A DNA stretch of 64,000 nucleotides from Oleiphilaceae bacterium. Its GTDB lineage: Bacteria > Pseudomonadota > Gammaproteobacteria > Pseudomonadales > Oleiphilaceae. The position numbers and the translations under genes were made by a program. This document shows positions 39,073 through 49,784 of this stretch, piece after piece (position 1 is the first letter of the stretch; every line of letters begins with the position of its first letter). Below the pieces are notes generated by a model. That model saw only the letters and a list, made by a program, of their open reading frames with translations, did not search any database and was not told where the DNA came from. The stretch is taken from NCBI GenBank assembly GCA_018334495.1, contig JAGXLV010000005.1, forward strand, positions 16,542 through 80,541, given 5' to 3'.

Positions 39073-40188
39073 ATGAAGCGAGTTGGACTAATAGGCTGGC
39101 GTGGCATGGTGGGCTCGGTCCTCATGCAGCGTATGCAGGAAGAAAATGATTTCGCTGACATCGATCCGGTGTTTTTCTCCACATCCCAGGCCGGGCAACC
39201 CGCCCCGGACGTTGGCAAGGCTGATGTTTCGCCGTTGAAAAATGCCTTCGATCTGGCCGATCTGCAGGCAATGGATGTAATCGTGACCTGCCAGGGTGGC
39301 GACTACACCAGCGATGTTTACCCCAAACTGCGCGCTGCTGGCTGGCAGGGCTACTGGGTTGATGCCGCGTCCACCCTGCGCATGGCGGATCACTCCGTTA
39401 TCGTGTTGGACCCGGTCAACCGTGATGTTATTGACAAGGCACTGACTGACGGCGTTAAAGATTTTGTCGGCGGTAACTGTACCGTGAGTCTGATGATGCT
39501 GGCGCTGGGCGGCTTGCTGGAGGAGGACCTGATCGAGTGGGTGGCCCCCATGACTTATCAGGCCGCTTCCGGGTCAGGTGCCCAGAACATGCGTGAGTTG
39601 CTGAACCAGATGGGATCTCTGCGGAACAGTGTGGCGCACCTGCTCGATGACCCAGCCTCGGCTATTCTTGAAATCGACCGCCTGGTCACCGAAAACATGC
39701 GTGACCATGGGTTTCCCACCGAGCACTTTGAAGTGCCGTTGGCCGGCAGCCTGATTCCGTTTATCGACAAACAGCTCGATAACGGCCAAAGCAAGGAAGA
39801 ATGGAAAGCGCAATGCGAAACCAACAAGATTCTGGGACGCAGCGCTAACCCCATTCCTATCGATGGCCTGTGTGTCCGGGTTGGCGCCATGAGAAGTCAC
39901 AGCCAGGCGTTGACCATCAAGCTGCGCAAGGATTTACCGGTCAGTGAGATCGAGTCGATCCTGGCCAAGGCCAATGACTGGGTGAAGGTCGTTCCCAACA
40001 CCCGCGAAGAGTCATTGGCAGAATTGACGCCCGCGAAAGTCACCGGCACGCTCAATGTTCCCATTGGTCGCATCCGGAAGCTGGCCATGGGGCCTGAGTA
40101 TATCTCGGCGTTCACGGTTGGTGATCAACTGCTGTGGGGCGCTGCCGAGCCTCTGCGGCGGATGCTGCGAATTCTGCGGGAGCAGTAA
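39073..40188 (+). CDS. asd: aspartate-semialdehyde dehydrogenase
   Basis: 371 residues, the length of the gammaproteobacterial type. NADP-binding start [17 protein letters not shown], active-site Cys in [10 protein letters not shown], and [11 protein letters not shown] match E. coli and Pseudomonas Asd. Produces aspartate semialdehyde for lysine, threonine and methionine. Its place between leuB and fimV is the Pseudomonas order. Confidence 0.97.
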   Translation: MKRVGLIGWRGMVGSVLMQRMQEENDFADIDPVFFSTSQAGQPAPDVGKADVSPLKNAFDLADLQAMDVIVTCQGGDYTSDVYPKLRAAGWQGYWVDAASTLRMADHSVIVLDPVNRDVIDKALTDGVKDFVGGNCTVSLMMLALGGLLEEDLIEWVAPMTYQAASGSGAQNMRELLNQMGSLRNSVAHLLDDPASAILEIDRLVTENMRDHGFPTEHFEVPLAGSLIPFIDKQLDNGQSKEEWKAQCETNKILGRSANPIPIDGLCVRVGAMRSHSQALTIKLRKDLPVSEIESILAKANDWVKVVPNTREESLAELTPAKVTGTLNVPIGRIRKLAMGPEYISAFTVGDQLLWGAAEPLRRMLRILREQ

Positions 40189-40535
40189 TTTCGGGCCGGT
40201 AATGCGAACCACGTCAGGTTTTCGCGCGCCGGTCAGGGGTGGAAGGCTGCAAATAGCCGCCGCCCCTGTTATTTTCAATATCGATTTATTCACCTTTTGC
40301 CGGAGAATGAACCAGGCGGGCCACTAGACTCCTGCCAGTTTGGGTCCGCCACCAGGGATTCGATCTGATTCATTGATAAAAGTGAGTTTATCAACAATAC
40401 TTTCTCACATTGAAATTCAAAAGCGCCGACAAAAACAAAAAGGTTCTGTCGCGGAACCACGGCGGAAGTCATCCAACCCCGTGCGATTCTGTTTTTAAAA
40501 CAGTAACGAATTACGGAGACTGGTAAGGAAAAAGC
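40189..40535. other. 347-base asd-fimV intergenic region
   Basis: No credible gene or RNA. Holds the inverted repeat at 40373-40394, a second interleaved repeat GTGAG/CTCAC (40382-40386 and 40404-40408), a small GGTTC/GAACC hairpin (about 40443-40459), and AT-rich sequence before fimV. The fimV ribosome site is weak (GGTAAGGAAAA). I see no T-tailed terminator after asd. Confidence 0.5.
40373..40394. promoter_or_regulatory. inverted repeat upstream of fimV
   Basis: TTGATAAA-AGTGAG-TTTATCAA, an 8-base perfect inverted repeat with a six-base centre, 142 bases upstream of the fimV start. It could be an operator or a weak hairpin. The half-sites resemble an FNR/Anr box (TTGAT/ATCAA), but the spacing is 12 instead of 4. 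Confidence 0.4.
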
Positions 40536-43500
40536 ATGAAAGTACGCAAACTTGCGGTTGCCCTAGCTCTTGCGGGAGGGCTCGGTTCCGGTGTTGTACA
40601 GGCATTGGGGTTGGGAGAAGTTGAACTTCAGTCCTTTCTGAACGAGACCCTGAATGCGGAAATATCCCTCTCCAGAACCGACGGGGTGGATCCGCAAAAT
40701 ATCACTGCTGAAATCGCGTCGCCTGAAGCCTTTGAGAGGCTTGGTTTAAGCAGGAACTTTTTCCTTAACAAACTAGAGTTCAATGTCGAGACAAAGCCCG
40801 GGGGCAACATGGTGGTCAACGTGACCTCCAGCGAACCGGTGCGTGAACCCTTTTTGAATTTTCTCATCGAGGTGTCCTGGCCCAGTGGCCGTCTGCTGCG
40901 CGAATACTCTGTGCTCGTTGACCCGCCGGTATACGCCGAGCAGTCCGGCCTGAGGGATCAAGTTGAGGCGCCGCAGCAAACCCGGTCGCGAGAGCCTGAA
41001 CCTGAGGCCGCTGAGCAATCACAAAGCGTTCAGCGATCGCAAAGACAGTCTGTGCGACAGAGCAGCGATAACGTTCAACAGCGCACCCTTGCGCCAACCA
41101 ACGCTTCCGACACGCTTTGGGGCATAGCATCCAAGGCGCGCCCAAGTGATGCTGTCACCATGCAACAGACGATGCTGGCCCTGCAGGACCTGAATCCTGA
41201 CGCCTTCATGAACGGCAATATCAATCGTCTCAAGCGTGGCCAGGTTTTGCGTGTGCCCACCCTGGCCCAAATTCGTCAGCGTAGTCGCGATGAGGCGATT
41301 CGCCAGGTCCAGACGCAAAATGATGCCCTGAATCGAGAGCCCGCCGTGGCGGCAAGAGAACCAGCCGACGCCGCGGCCGGTGCGGGCTCAACAGCACCGG
41401 GCGGGGACGAATTGCGTCTTGTTGGCGCCGATGAAAACCGGAACGGCGGTGAGCGGGAGAGCGGGTCTGCCGGCAGTGCCGGAACGGGCACGGCGGATTC
41501 CGGCCAGGCTGTCGCTGTTGCTCGGGAAGAGTTGGATAGCGCGCGCCGGGAGAATAGTGAGTTGTCATCACGCCTTGAGGACATGGAGTCCCAGGTTGAT
41601 ACACTCCGACGGCTGCTGGAGCTTAAAAATACGCAGCTCGCCGAGATGCAGCAGACCGCCGCCAGCGAAGATGCGGATGGCACCACAGAAGGACAGGAAG
41701 CAACCACCGAGCAACCGGTTGCGGCAGATGCCAAGCCGGCGGACGATGCCGGCGCTGACCAGAGCCAGGGCGCTGAAACGGCTACTAGCAATGCAGGGGA
41801 TGGCACTCCGGCCGATGTGGAGCCGGCCGCTAGCGAGTCTCAGAGCCCGGAAGAAGTACGGCAGGCATTGGAGCAACCCGAACCGGCAGAGCCAGAAGCC
41901 CAGGTTCAGACTGAAGAGCCGGCTGCAGAACCGGAGCCCCAGACCCAGAATGAAGCCAAAGATCTGGTTACCACTGTCTTTGATACAGTTGCCCGTAACC
42001 CAGGCTATCAGCTTGGTATCGGCGGCGGTATGGTGGCATTGCTGGCGCTGTTATTGTTGCTGGCCCGGCGCAAAGCCAGCCGCGACAAAGAAGAAATGTA
42101 TGGCCAGATGGGGTTGGAAGCGGATGATGAGCAGGACCTTGATCTTGCGATAGGCGCCGCCAACGCTACCAGCGTCCCGGACGAAGCCACGGATGAGCCC
42201 TTGGCAGAAGCGGATGCGTACATTGCCTATGGCCGCTTTGATCAGGCCGCACAAGCGCTGGACGCTGCGATATCCCGTGAGCCTGGTCGCTCGGACCTGC
42301 GTTTGAAGTTACTTGGGGTTTACGCCGACAGCCAGGATCGTGATGCTTTTGAGAAACAGCTCAGAGAGCTGGAAGCACTGGAGGATTTCGGCGCCATAGC
42401 AGAGGCTCAGGCTTTATACGGGCGGCTGAAAGAGAGTGAGTCCATGCCCAGCATAGATGACCTGGAATCGCAGCTTCGGACCGGCCAGTCCAGCGCGCAG
42501 GGCGCTCCTGTGGATGACAACGACGAAGAGGCATTTTCTTTCGGTACCGATTTTGACTCTGGTAATGAGTCCGAACAGGATTCAGATCGTGACGCCGGCA
42601 CCGTGACCGAAACCTGGGATGAAATTGAACCTCCCCGCGACGAGGAAGACTTCGCGTCAGCCCTTGACGACCTTGAATTGGATGAAGAAGCGCTGTTGGG
42701 CGGCCCGGCCCGGGATTCGAAATCGGACGACCAACGCAACGAAGATGATTCACTTGAAGAAGCAACCATCGGCACTCCGGATGACCTGGATTCAGAGTCG
42801 GTGGAAACCGACCTCGAAAACCTGGGTCGGGAGCTTGAGGGCTCGTCTGAGTCGTCAGACTTCAGTATCGATTTTGAATCGGCTACAACGCCGGAGGAGT
42901 CGGATACACTTTCAACTGCTGATGCATCCGCGGAAGCCGGCGAGCTAAGTGAAGACAATGCGCCAGCAGCAAAGCCGCTGGAATTTGAAGACGAATTCGC
43001 CTCGCTTGACCTTGACGAAGTCGAGCTCGATAGCACTGAAAACGAGGACGAGGTTGGCGCGAAAATCCCGGCCGGTACAGAACAGCTAGAGCCGATGCCA
43101 ACGGAAAATGGATCGCTTGACGAGTCCTTCCTGGACGAGCTTGACGCGGAACTGGAAAAATTCTCAGGCGATTACGACAGCGAGGAAAAACCGGGCTCAT
43201 CAGATGAGCCGATGGATGAGCTTGAGCTGGATGTGTCGGAGGAAGACCTTAATTTGATGGGAGAGGTCGCTGACAACGACACGGAAGATCGCGAAAGTGA
43301 ACTGGAGCTTGATGAAGAGCTGGGTCTTGAAGATGCTCTGGCAGATCACGACGTGAATGAAAGCATTGAGTCTGCCGAAGAAGCAACGGGGCATGATCCC
43401 GAATTGAGCGAGGCTCCCGTCATCGAGCCGGCCCTGCCGGAGATGGACGAAGATGCCGGTGACAAGCCGTCGGCCAGGGCCACGGAAATTCCTGACATCG

Positions 43501-43700
43501 ATGAGTCGGATTTGGGCGACGAAGACGACTTCGATTTCCTGGCAGGTACCGACGAAGTCGAAACCAAGCTTGATCTGGCGCGGGCCTACGTGGAAATGGG
43601 GGACGCTGATGGTGCCCGCAGTATTCTGGATGAAGTGACGGTTGAAGGCGATGACCCACAGAGGGCGGAAGCGGCGAAAATGCTGACGAACCTGTCCTGA
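40536..43700 (+). CDS. fimV: FimV-type peptidoglycan-binding polar hub protein
   Basis: 1054 residues. Signal-like N terminus (VRKLAVALALAGGLGSGVVQA), the conserved FimV N domain (LGEVELQSFLNETLNAEI), a LysM peptidoglycan-binding domain at about 185-245 (SDTLWGIASKARPSD...RLKRGQVLRVP), a coiled coil at about 325-370, one membrane helix at about 492-512 and a very acidic cytoplasmic region ending in the FimV C-terminal TPR motif (LDLARAYVEMGDADGARSILDEV). FimV organises type IV pili, chemosensory and T2SS parts at the cell pole and promotes PilQ secretin assembly. pilZ and gspAB in this window serve related machines. Confidence 0.94.
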   Translation: MKVRKLAVALALAGGLGSGVVQALGLGEVELQSFLNETLNAEISLSRTDGVDPQNITAEIASPEAFERLGLSRNFFLNKLEFNVETKPGGNMVVNVTSSEPVREPFLNFLIEVSWPSGRLLREYSVLVDPPVYAEQSGLRDQVEAPQQTRSREPEPEAAEQSQSVQRSQRQSVRQSSDNVQQRTLAPTNASDTLWGIASKARPSDAVTMQQTMLALQDLNPDAFMNGNINRLKRGQVLRVPTLAQIRQRSRDEAIRQVQTQNDALNREPAVAAREPADAAAGAGSTAPGGDELRLVGADENRNGGERESGSAGSAGTGTADSGQAVAVAREELDSARRENSELSSRLEDMESQVDTLRRLLELKNTQLAEMQQTAASEDADGTTEGQEATTEQPVAADAKPADDAGADQSQGAETATSNAGDGTPADVEPAASESQSPEEVRQALEQPEPAEPEAQVQTEEPAAEPEPQTQNEAKDLVTTVFDTVARNPGYQLGIGGGMVALLALLLLLARRKASRDKEEMYGQMGLEADDEQDLDLAIGAANATSVPDEATDEPLAEADAYIAYGRFDQAAQALDAAISREPGRSDLRLKLLGVYADSQDRDAFEKQLRELEALEDFGAIAEAQALYGRLKESESMPSIDDLESQLRTGQSSAQGAPVDDNDEEAFSFGTDFDSGNESEQDSDRDAGTVTETWDEIEPPRDEEDFASALDDLELDEEALLGGPARDSKSDDQRNEDDSLEEATIGTPDDLDSESVETDLENLGRELEGSSESSDFSIDFESATTPEESDTLSTADASAEAGELSEDNAPAAKPLEFEDEFASLDLDEVELDSTENEDEVGAKIPAGTEQLEPMPTENGSLDESFLDELDAELEKFSGDYDSEEKPGSSDEPMDELELDVSEEDLNLMGEVADNDTEDRESELELDEELGLEDALADHDVNESIESAEEATGHDPELSEAPVIEPALPEMDEDAGDKPSARATEIPDIDESDLGDEDDFDFLAGTDEVETKLDLARAYVEMGDADGARSILDEVTVEGDDPQRAEAAKMLTNLS

Positions 43701-43731
43701 GTCTGAGCATACGCTGAGCCACGCTCGACGT

Positions 43732-43763
43732 CGGCGGTCCCAGGGATCGCCGGCGTTCTGCTT
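43732..43763 (+). terminator. terminator-like hairpin after fimV
   Basis: CGGCGGTCCC pairs with GGGATCGCCG (one G-U pair) around a one-base centre, followed by GCGTTCTGCTTT. The T-rich tail is weak, so partial termination between fimV and truA is the likely effect. Confidence 0.55.
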
Positions 43764-43792
43764 TAGTACGACTCCACGATCCGGAACCTGCC

Positions 43793-44641
43793 GTGTTTGT
43801 TAACCAACCTGAATTAACCACTGACCTGGCCATAGGAAATGGTCGTGTTGCCATTGTTTTTGAATACGATGGCGCTTCCTTTCGTGGCTGGCAGTACCAG
43901 AAATCGGGGATAGCGACTGTAGAAAAGGCGTTGAATCTCGCCGTTGCCCGTGTCGCCAACCATCCTGTTGAACTGGTCTGTGCTGGCCGGACAGACGCGG
44001 GTGTGCATGCCAGCTACCAGGTAGTCCATTTTGAGACCCCATCGGTGCGCAGCCTGCGGTCGTGGGTGATGGGGATTAACACTGCATTGCCCCGATCGGT
44101 TTGCGCCCATTGGGCCGGTAATGTGGACGAGGATTTCCACGCGCGTTTCTCGGCCGTTTTCCGACGTTATCGCTACCTGATTTATAACCATCCGGTCAGG
44201 CCGGGTATCATGCGTGCCCAGGTGTCCTGGCAGTTTCGGCCGCTTGATCACAGTATAATGAACGACGCGGCCCAGGCCTTGATCGGGGAGCATGATTTCT
44301 CGGCCTTCCGTGCCGCAGGTTGTCAGGCCCGCACACCCAATCGAAAGCTCCAGGCGATTGCAGTGACGCGGCATGACGATTTTCTGGTCATTGATGTTCA
44401 GGCTAATGCTTTCCTGCACCACATGGTTCGTAACATTGCGGGTGCCTTGATGGCGGTGGGTACCGGCGAGCGACCGGCGCACTGGATTCATGAGATACTG
44501 CAGCAGCGTGACCGAAGGCTGGCAGGGGTAACGGCGCCGCCGGACGGCTTGTATCTGGTTGACGTGGGCTATCCCGCCAGCTTCGGGCTGCCCCTCAGCA
44601 GGCCGGGCCCCGGTTTTGCGCGGCCCTGGTTCGAAAATTGA
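43793..44641 (+). CDS. truA: tRNA pseudouridine(38-40) synthase
   Basis: 282 residues from GTG 43793. The TruA signature is clear: FEYDGASFRGWQYQ, catalytic Asp in CAGRTDAGVHASYQ, and RRYRYLIYN, FLHHMVRNIAGALM near the C terminus. The first 18 residues are extra to the core, so a later start is possible although none is obvious. fimV-truA-trpF order is the same as in Pseudomonas. trpF begins 21 bases later. Confidence 0.95.
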   Translation: MFVNQPELTTDLAIGNGRVAIVFEYDGASFRGWQYQKSGIATVEKALNLAVARVANHPVELVCAGRTDAGVHASYQVVHFETPSVRSLRSWVMGINTALPRSVCAHWAGNVDEDFHARFSAVFRRYRYLIYNHPVRPGIMRAQVSWQFRPLDHSIMNDAAQALIGEHDFSAFRAAGCQARTPNRKLQAIAVTRHDDFLVIDVQANAFLHHMVRNIAGALMAVGTGERPAHWIHEILQQRDRRLAGVTAPPDGLYLVDVGYPASFGLPLSRPGPGFARPWFEN

Positions 44642-44662
44642 AAGGCAGGTAGTCGAAATTAA

Positions 44663-45307
44663 ATGAAAATCCGTGCAAAAATATGTGGAGTGACGACAAG
44701 GGACGATGCACTGGCTGCCGCGACAGCCGGCGCCGACGCGATCGGGCTCGTGTTCTATGAGCCCAGCCCCCGTGCGGTGGATGTCGCGCTGGCCGCTGAC
44801 ATAGCCCATGCCATGCCGGCGTTCGTGAGTGTGGTGGGACTGTTTGTAAACCCCACGGCCGAGCGCGTCAGGTCGATAACGGAGCGGGTCCCCCTGGACT
44901 TGTTGCAGTTCCACGGCGACGAGACCGCCGCGTTTTGCGCCGGTTTCCCCCAGCGCTGGATCAAGGCATTACGGGTCAAAAGCCGCGAAGACATTGAAGA
45001 GGCCTTTCGTGCTTACCATAATGCATCCGGACTGCTGGTCGATGCGTATGATCCAGGGTTATACGGCGGCACCGGTCATGGGTTTGACTGGTCGCTGATA
45101 CCCGCGCATCGGCCGTTGCCCCTTATATTGGCCGGCGGTTTGAACTCTGCTAATGTATCGGGCGCGATCGAGCAGGTTAGGCCATGGGCGGTTGATGTCA
45201 GCGGCGGTGTCGAGATGACGGGGCCTCACGCACGCAAAGGCGTCAAAGATGTGTCCCGAATTAACAAATTCATGAAAGAGGTTCACCGTGTCAATGAAAC
45301 TGACTGA
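44663..45307 (+). CDS. trpF: phosphoribosylanthranilate isomerase
   Basis: 214 residues. TIM-barrel signatures [55 protein letters not shown] and the phosphate-binding [12 protein letters not shown]...VDVSGGVE. Third-from-last step of tryptophan synthesis. It overlaps trpB by 20 bases, so trpF and trpB are translationally linked. Confidence 0.96.
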   Translation: MKIRAKICGVTTRDDALAAATAGADAIGLVFYEPSPRAVDVALAADIAHAMPAFVSVVGLFVNPTAERVRSITERVPLDLLQFHGDETAAFCAGFPQRWIKALRVKSREDIEEAFRAYHNASGLLVDAYDPGLYGGTGHGFDWSLIPAHRPLPLILAGGLNSANVSGAIEQVRPWAVDVSGGVEMTGPHARKGVKDVSRINKFMKEVHRVNETD

Positions 45308-46508
45308 CGATATGCTTGCCATGCTTCCGGACACTCGCGGCCATTTCGGCGACTACGGTGGCCGCTTTGTCTCCGAGACGCTGATTGATTCCCTGATGAC
45401 GCTGGAGCGCGAATATACGCGCCTTAAGAGCGACCCGGAATTCCAGGCCACTTTTGATAAAGACCTTGCCGATTACGTTGGCCGCCCCAGTCCGCTGTAT
45501 TTTGCCGAGCGTCTGACCAAAGTGGCGGGTGGCGCCCAGATCTGGCTCAAGCGTGAAGACCTGAACCACACAGGTGCCCACAAAATAAACAACACCATCG
45601 GCCAGGCATTGCTGGCGAACTTCCTGGGCAAGAAGCGTATCATCGCGGAAACAGGCGCCGGCCAGCATGGCGTCGCCACGGCGACCGTCTGTGCGCGACT
45701 GGGGCTTGAGTGCCATATTTTCATGGGCGCGGAGGACGTCAAACGCCAGTCCCTGAATGTATTCCGGATGAAATTGCTGGGCGCGGAAGTTCACGCCGTC
45801 ACCAGCGGCACACGCACCCTGAAAGACGCCATGAACGATGCCATGCGGGACTGGGTCAGTAACGTTGACGATACTTTTTATATTATCGGCACCGTGGCAG
45901 GCCCCCATCCTTATCCCTTGCTGGTGCGCGACTTCCAGTCCGTGATCGGGCGCGAGACTCGGGAGCAGTCATTGCGCCAGGCCGGCAAGCTGCCGGACGC
46001 GCTGGTGGCTTGCGTTGGTGGCGGTTCCAATGCCATCGGCATGTTCTACCCCTTCCTGACCGATGAAACTGTTGAGATGTACGGCGTTGAGGCTGGCGGT
46101 CTGGGCATTGAAACCGGCCGACATGCGGCGCCCTTGTCCGCTGGTCGGCCGGGCGTGCTGCATGGTAATCGCACCTATTTGATGGAAGACGACAACGGCC
46201 AGATTTCCGGAACGCATTCGATCAGCGCGGGCCTGGATTACCCGGGCGTCGGGCCTGAACATAGCTGGCTGAAAGATTTGGGTCGTGCCCAGTACGTGTC
46301 GGTAACGGATGATGAAGCGATGGAAGGTTTCCGTCAGCTGACCCGCATTGAGGGCATTATGCCTGCCCTGGAGACCGCGCATGCTGTGTCTTACGCCATG
46401 AAACTGGCCAAGACCATGGATAAAGACAAAATAATTGTGATCAATGTATCCGGTCGTGGCGACAAAGATATTCAGACGGTCGCTGAACTTGAAGGCATTG
46501 AACTTTAA
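45288..46508 (+). CDS. trpB: tryptophan synthase beta chain
   Basis: 406 residues from GTG 45288 (AAAGAGG seven bases upstream); ATG 45294 is also possible. PLP lysine in [17 protein letters not shown], the phosphate-binding GGGSNAIG, and [13 protein letters not shown] at the start. Condenses indole and serine to tryptophan in an alpha2-beta2 complex with TrpA, encoded 58 bases downstream. Placement of trpBA between trpF and accD differs from P. aeruginosa, where trpBA is elsewhere. Confidence 0.97.
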   Translation: MSMKLTDDMLAMLPDTRGHFGDYGGRFVSETLIDSLMTLEREYTRLKSDPEFQATFDKDLADYVGRPSPLYFAERLTKVAGGAQIWLKREDLNHTGAHKINNTIGQALLANFLGKKRIIAETGAGQHGVATATVCARLGLECHIFMGAEDVKRQSLNVFRMKLLGAEVHAVTSGTRTLKDAMNDAMRDWVSNVDDTFYIIGTVAGPHPYPLLVRDFQSVIGRETREQSLRQAGKLPDALVACVGGGSNAIGMFYPFLTDETVEMYGVEAGGLGIETGRHAAPLSAGRPGVLHGNRTYLMEDDNGQISGTHSISAGLDYPGVGPEHSWLKDLGRAQYVSVTDDEAMEGFRQLTRIEGIMPALETAHAVSYAMKLAKTMDKDKIIVINVSGRGDKDIQTVAELEGIEL

Positions 46509-46566
46509 CGAGTAGTCGACAGAATCCGGCCCCGGGGCCGGCCCGATTTTGGACAAAGGAGCGGTA

Positions 46567-47379
46567 ATGAGTCGTATCAGCGGTGTGTTCGAGGCGCTTA
46601 AAGGTCAGGGTCGCAAGGCGCTGATTCCCTACATCACAGCCGGTGACCCGGCACCGGACCAGACCGTCGCCCTGATGCACACCCTGGTCGCCGCAGGGGC
46701 GGATATTATCGAGCTGGGCGTGCCGTTTTCGGATCCCATGGCCGACGGCCCGGTGATCCAGTTGGCCTGCGAAAGAGCGCTTGTGCACGGCACCTCGCTG
46801 CGGCAGGTTCTGAAAATGGTACAAACATTCCGCGAGACCGATGGCGATACGCCGGTTGTCTTGATGGGTTACCTTAATCCGATGATCGCCATGGGCTTCG
46901 AGGCTTTCGCCGACGCGGCCAAGAGTTCCGGCGTTGACGGTATCCTGACGGTCGACCTGCCTCCGGAGGAGGCGGATGAGGTGGCTCCAATGTTTACTGA
47001 GCGCGGTCTGGATGCCATATTTCTGCTGTCACCGACAACGACAGACGAGCGGATTCGCGCCATTAGTGGTCACTCGTCGGGTTATGTGTACTATGTTTCC
47101 TTCAAGGGTGTGACCGGCGCCAAAGGAATCGATGTTGACGAAGTGGCCCTCAAGGTCGAGCATATTCATGAATTGACCGCGCTGCCGGTAGCCGTTGGCT
47201 TCGGCATTCGCGACGCCGAGACGGCTGCGGAAGTCGGCAGGGTATCCGATGGTGTAATTGTTGGTAGCGTTCTGGTGGATACAATAGCAAATAACCAATC
47301 TGATCCGGAGCAACTCAAACGTGCTTTGACGGATCTGTTGCACCCCATGCGTCAGGCGCTGGACGGCCTTGCTTCCTGA
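46567..47379 (+). CDS. trpA: tryptophan synthase alpha chain
   Basis: 270 residues from ATG 46567, which has AAAGGAG in front; the frame extends upstream to a TTG at 46549 without support. TIM barrel with IPYITAGDP, the catalytic Glu in [19 protein letters not shown] and Asp slightly later, and [20 protein letters not shown] for phosphate binding. Splits indole-3-glycerol phosphate and channels indole to TrpB. Confidence 0.97.
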   Translation: MSRISGVFEALKGQGRKALIPYITAGDPAPDQTVALMHTLVAAGADIIELGVPFSDPMADGPVIQLACERALVHGTSLRQVLKMVQTFRETDGDTPVVLMGYLNPMIAMGFEAFADAAKSSGVDGILTVDLPPEEADEVAPMFTERGLDAIFLLSPTTTDERIRAISGHSSGYVYYVSFKGVTGAKGIDVDEVALKVEHIHELTALPVAVGFGIRDAETAAEVGRVSDGVIVGSVLVDTIANNQSDPEQLKRALTDLLHPMRQALDGLAS

Positions 47380-47437
47380 GTGAAGGCCCAAAAGCGCCGA
47401 GAGCAAGCGGCAAGCCTTTAAAGGACAGGATGACACC

Positions 47438-48364
47438 ATGAGCAACTGGCTGGATAAAATCATGCCGAGCAAGATCCGCTCGGAATCCCTGCAGAGCACT
47501 ACGGTTCCGGAAGGGCTCTGGAAGAAGTGTCCCAAGTGCGGGGGCTTTCTTTACAAGCCGGAACTGGACAAGAATCTTGATGTCTGTCCCAAGTGTGAGC
47601 ACCACATGCGTATTTCGGCCCGTCGTCGCCTGGATATTTTCCTGGATACCGACGGGCGGGAAGAGATTGCCAACGAACTTGAGCCCTGGGACAGACTGAA
47701 GTTCAAGGACACAAAACGGTACAAAGACCGCCTGGTCCAGAACCAGAAAGTGACCGGTGAGAAAGACGCCCTGGTTGTGATCAGGGGAAAATGCGTGGAT
47801 GTGCCGCTTGTGGCTTGTGCCTTCGAATTCCGGTTCCTCGGTGGTTCCATGGGACAGATCGTGGGTGAAAAATTCGTTCGGGCGGCCAATGTAGCGCTTG
47901 AACACCGTATTCCGCTTGTCTGTTTCTCGGCCAGTGGTGGCGCCCGCATGCAGGAGGCCATTCTTTCTCTGATGCAGATGGCCAAGACGGCGGCTGTGCT
48001 TGAGCGGATGAAGCAGGAAGGCATTCCTTATATTTCGGTCATGACCGACCCGGTATTCGGGGGTGTGTCCGCAAGTCTCGCTATGCTGGGGGATTTGAAT
48101 ATTGCCGAGCCCAATGCGCTTATCGGCTTTGCCGGCCCCCGGGTTATCGAGCAGACAGTGCGGGAGAAATTGCCGGAAGGCTTCCAGCGCAGCGAGTTCC
48201 TTCTGGCTCACGGCGCCCTCGATATGATTCTGCATAGGCACATGCTCAGAGGGCGAATTGCCGCCCAGCTTTCCAAACTGACCAAGCAGCAAGAGCCTGA
48301 AATTGAAGCCCCCATCGAGATTGAAATCTCCGAAAAGCCGGAAGCCGGTGCCGCAGGACGCTAA
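47438..48364 (+). CDS. accD: acetyl-CoA carboxylase carboxyltransferase beta subunit
   Basis: 308 residues. Four-cysteine zinc ribbon CPKCGG...CPKC at about residues 27-49, then the crotonase-like carboxyltransferase core with [21 protein letters not shown] and [15 protein letters not shown]. Forms the carboxyltransferase with AccA (elsewhere) in the first step of fatty-acid synthesis. AGGACAGGAT precedes the start. The C-terminal tail overlaps the probable folC start. Confidence 0.97.
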   Translation: MSNWLDKIMPSKIRSESLQSTTVPEGLWKKCPKCGGFLYKPELDKNLDVCPKCEHHMRISARRRLDIFLDTDGREEIANELEPWDRLKFKDTKRYKDRLVQNQKVTGEKDALVVIRGKCVDVPLVACAFEFRFLGGSMGQIVGEKFVRAANVALEHRIPLVCFSASGGARMQEAILSLMQMAKTAAVLERMKQEGIPYISVMTDPVFGGVSASLAMLGDLNIAEPNALIGFAGPRVIEQTVREKLPEGFQRSEFLLAHGALDMILHRHMLRGRIAAQLSKLTKQQEPEIEAPIEIEISEKPEAGAAGR

Positions 48365-49676
48365 AAGGACGGGGTCGGGTTCGCCCGGGCCCGGCGCCTC
48401 CCTCGATCAGTGGTTAAACTATCTGGAAGCCCTGCACCCGTCAGAAATTGACCTCGGCCTCGATCGGGTTCTGCTGGTGCTCAGGCGGTTGTTGCCAAAA
48501 CCTCCCAGAGCAAGAATTATCACAGTGGCCGGTACCAACGGTAAAGGCACCACCGTGGCTTGTATCGAAGCTTTGTTGCTCGCGGCAGGGCGTCGGGTCG
48601 GTGCCTACACTTCACCTCATCTGAATCATTACAATGAGCGCATCCGGATCCAGGGCCAGGATGTAGAGGATGCGGCCCTCATTGCGGCTTTTCAGCGGAT
48701 TGACACTGCCCGGGCCGGCATCTCGTTGACCTATTTTGAATTTGGCACACTGGCCGCTTTCCTTGTGATGGATGCGGCAGGCGTCGAGGATTGGGTGCTG
48801 GAGGTCGGTCTGGGTGGCCGCCTGGATGCGGTGAATGTGCTGGACCCGGATCTTGCTATCGTCACGTCCGTAGACATTGACCATGTGTCCTGGCTGGGGG
48901 CCGACCGTGACAGCATTGGCTTTGAGAAGGCGGGTATCTTCCGGACGCAAAGGCCGGCGATCTACGCCGATAACGATCCACCGCAGTCTGTCCTGCAGCA
49001 GGCGCAAGCACAACAGGTCCGCCTTTGGCGATTCGGAGAACACTATTCCCTGAGCCGGAACGGTCGCCAGGTGGATATTCCCGAGCTTGGGCGCTCTGTG
49101 CCGCTACCACTTGTGCCATTGCCGGGCACGAGTATTGCCGCGGCCGTGCGGGCCGGGTTGTGGCTTGAGCCGGCCTTGTCTGACCGGGCGATACAGGATG
49201 CCCTGGCGCGCGTCCGGGTACCTGGCCGGTTCGAATGCGTTCACAGCCGGCCTGATGTCATCCTGGACGTAGGCCATAATCCCCACGCCGCCCGTTGGCT
49301 GGCTGGCCGGCTGGTGGAACGTGCCGGTCCTGGAGCGGAAATCCACGCGGTTTATGCCTGTCTCAGCGATAAGGATGCGGCCGGCGTCGTTAAAGCCATG
49401 TCGTCCGTTGTCACCCACTGGTTCCTGGCGGGCCTGGACCCGGTTCGTGCGCCCCGGGGTCTTGGGGTTGATGCCCTTGAGGAAAAGATCAAGGGTGTCC
49501 TGCCCGAGGTTGGCCATCAGTGCTTTCATTCCCTGGCTACCGCTATCGATCGAGCTCTTGATCAGGCCCGTCCCGAGGACGTGATCATCATTTTTGGATC
49601 ATTTTTTACCGTGACCGAAGCCCGGAGCCATCTTGAGTCGCCTGGCCAGTCCGGCTTCCTTAACGATCCTTCATAG
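48348..49676 (+). CDS. folC: dihydrofolate synthase/folylpolyglutamate synthase
   Basis: About 442 residues. The Mur-ligase type P-loop [45 protein letters not shown] and [10 protein letters not shown] are typical of FolC. There is no ATG, GTG or TTG between the accD stop and the conserved region, so the start must lie inside accD; GTG 48348 is my choice (17-base overlap), with TTGs at 48321 and 48303 as alternatives. Adds glutamate to dihydropteroate and folates. Translation is probably coupled to accD. Confidence 0.93.
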   Translation: MPQDAKRTGSGSPGPGASLDQWLNYLEALHPSEIDLGLDRVLLVLRRLLPKPPRARIITVAGTNGKGTTVACIEALLLAAGRRVGAYTSPHLNHYNERIRIQGQDVEDAALIAAFQRIDTARAGISLTYFEFGTLAAFLVMDAAGVEDWVLEVGLGGRLDAVNVLDPDLAIVTSVDIDHVSWLGADRDSIGFEKAGIFRTQRPAIYADNDPPQSVLQQAQAQQVRLWRFGEHYSLSRNGRQVDIPELGRSVPLPLVPLPGTSIAAAVRAGLWLEPALSDRAIQDALARVRVPGRFECVHSRPDVILDVGHNPHAARWLAGRLVERAGPGAEIHAVYACLSDKDAAGVVKAMSSVVTHWFLAGLDPVRAPRGLGVDALEEKIKGVLPEVGHQCFHSLATAIDRALDQARPEDVIIIFGSFFTVTEARSHLESPGQSGFLNDPS

Positions 49677-49784
49677 TCCATCAGCGTCTTTGAGTTATGA
49701 TCGGAGGCCGGTTAGTATCCGGGCAAGACTGCAGTGCGACTGTGTCCGGGTTAAAGATGGTCATTGAACGGGGGTATACAGAAA

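Noticed and set aside
40373..40394. FNR/Anr box before fimV
   Set aside because: Half-sites TTGAT and ATCAA are present but separated by 12 bases instead of 4.
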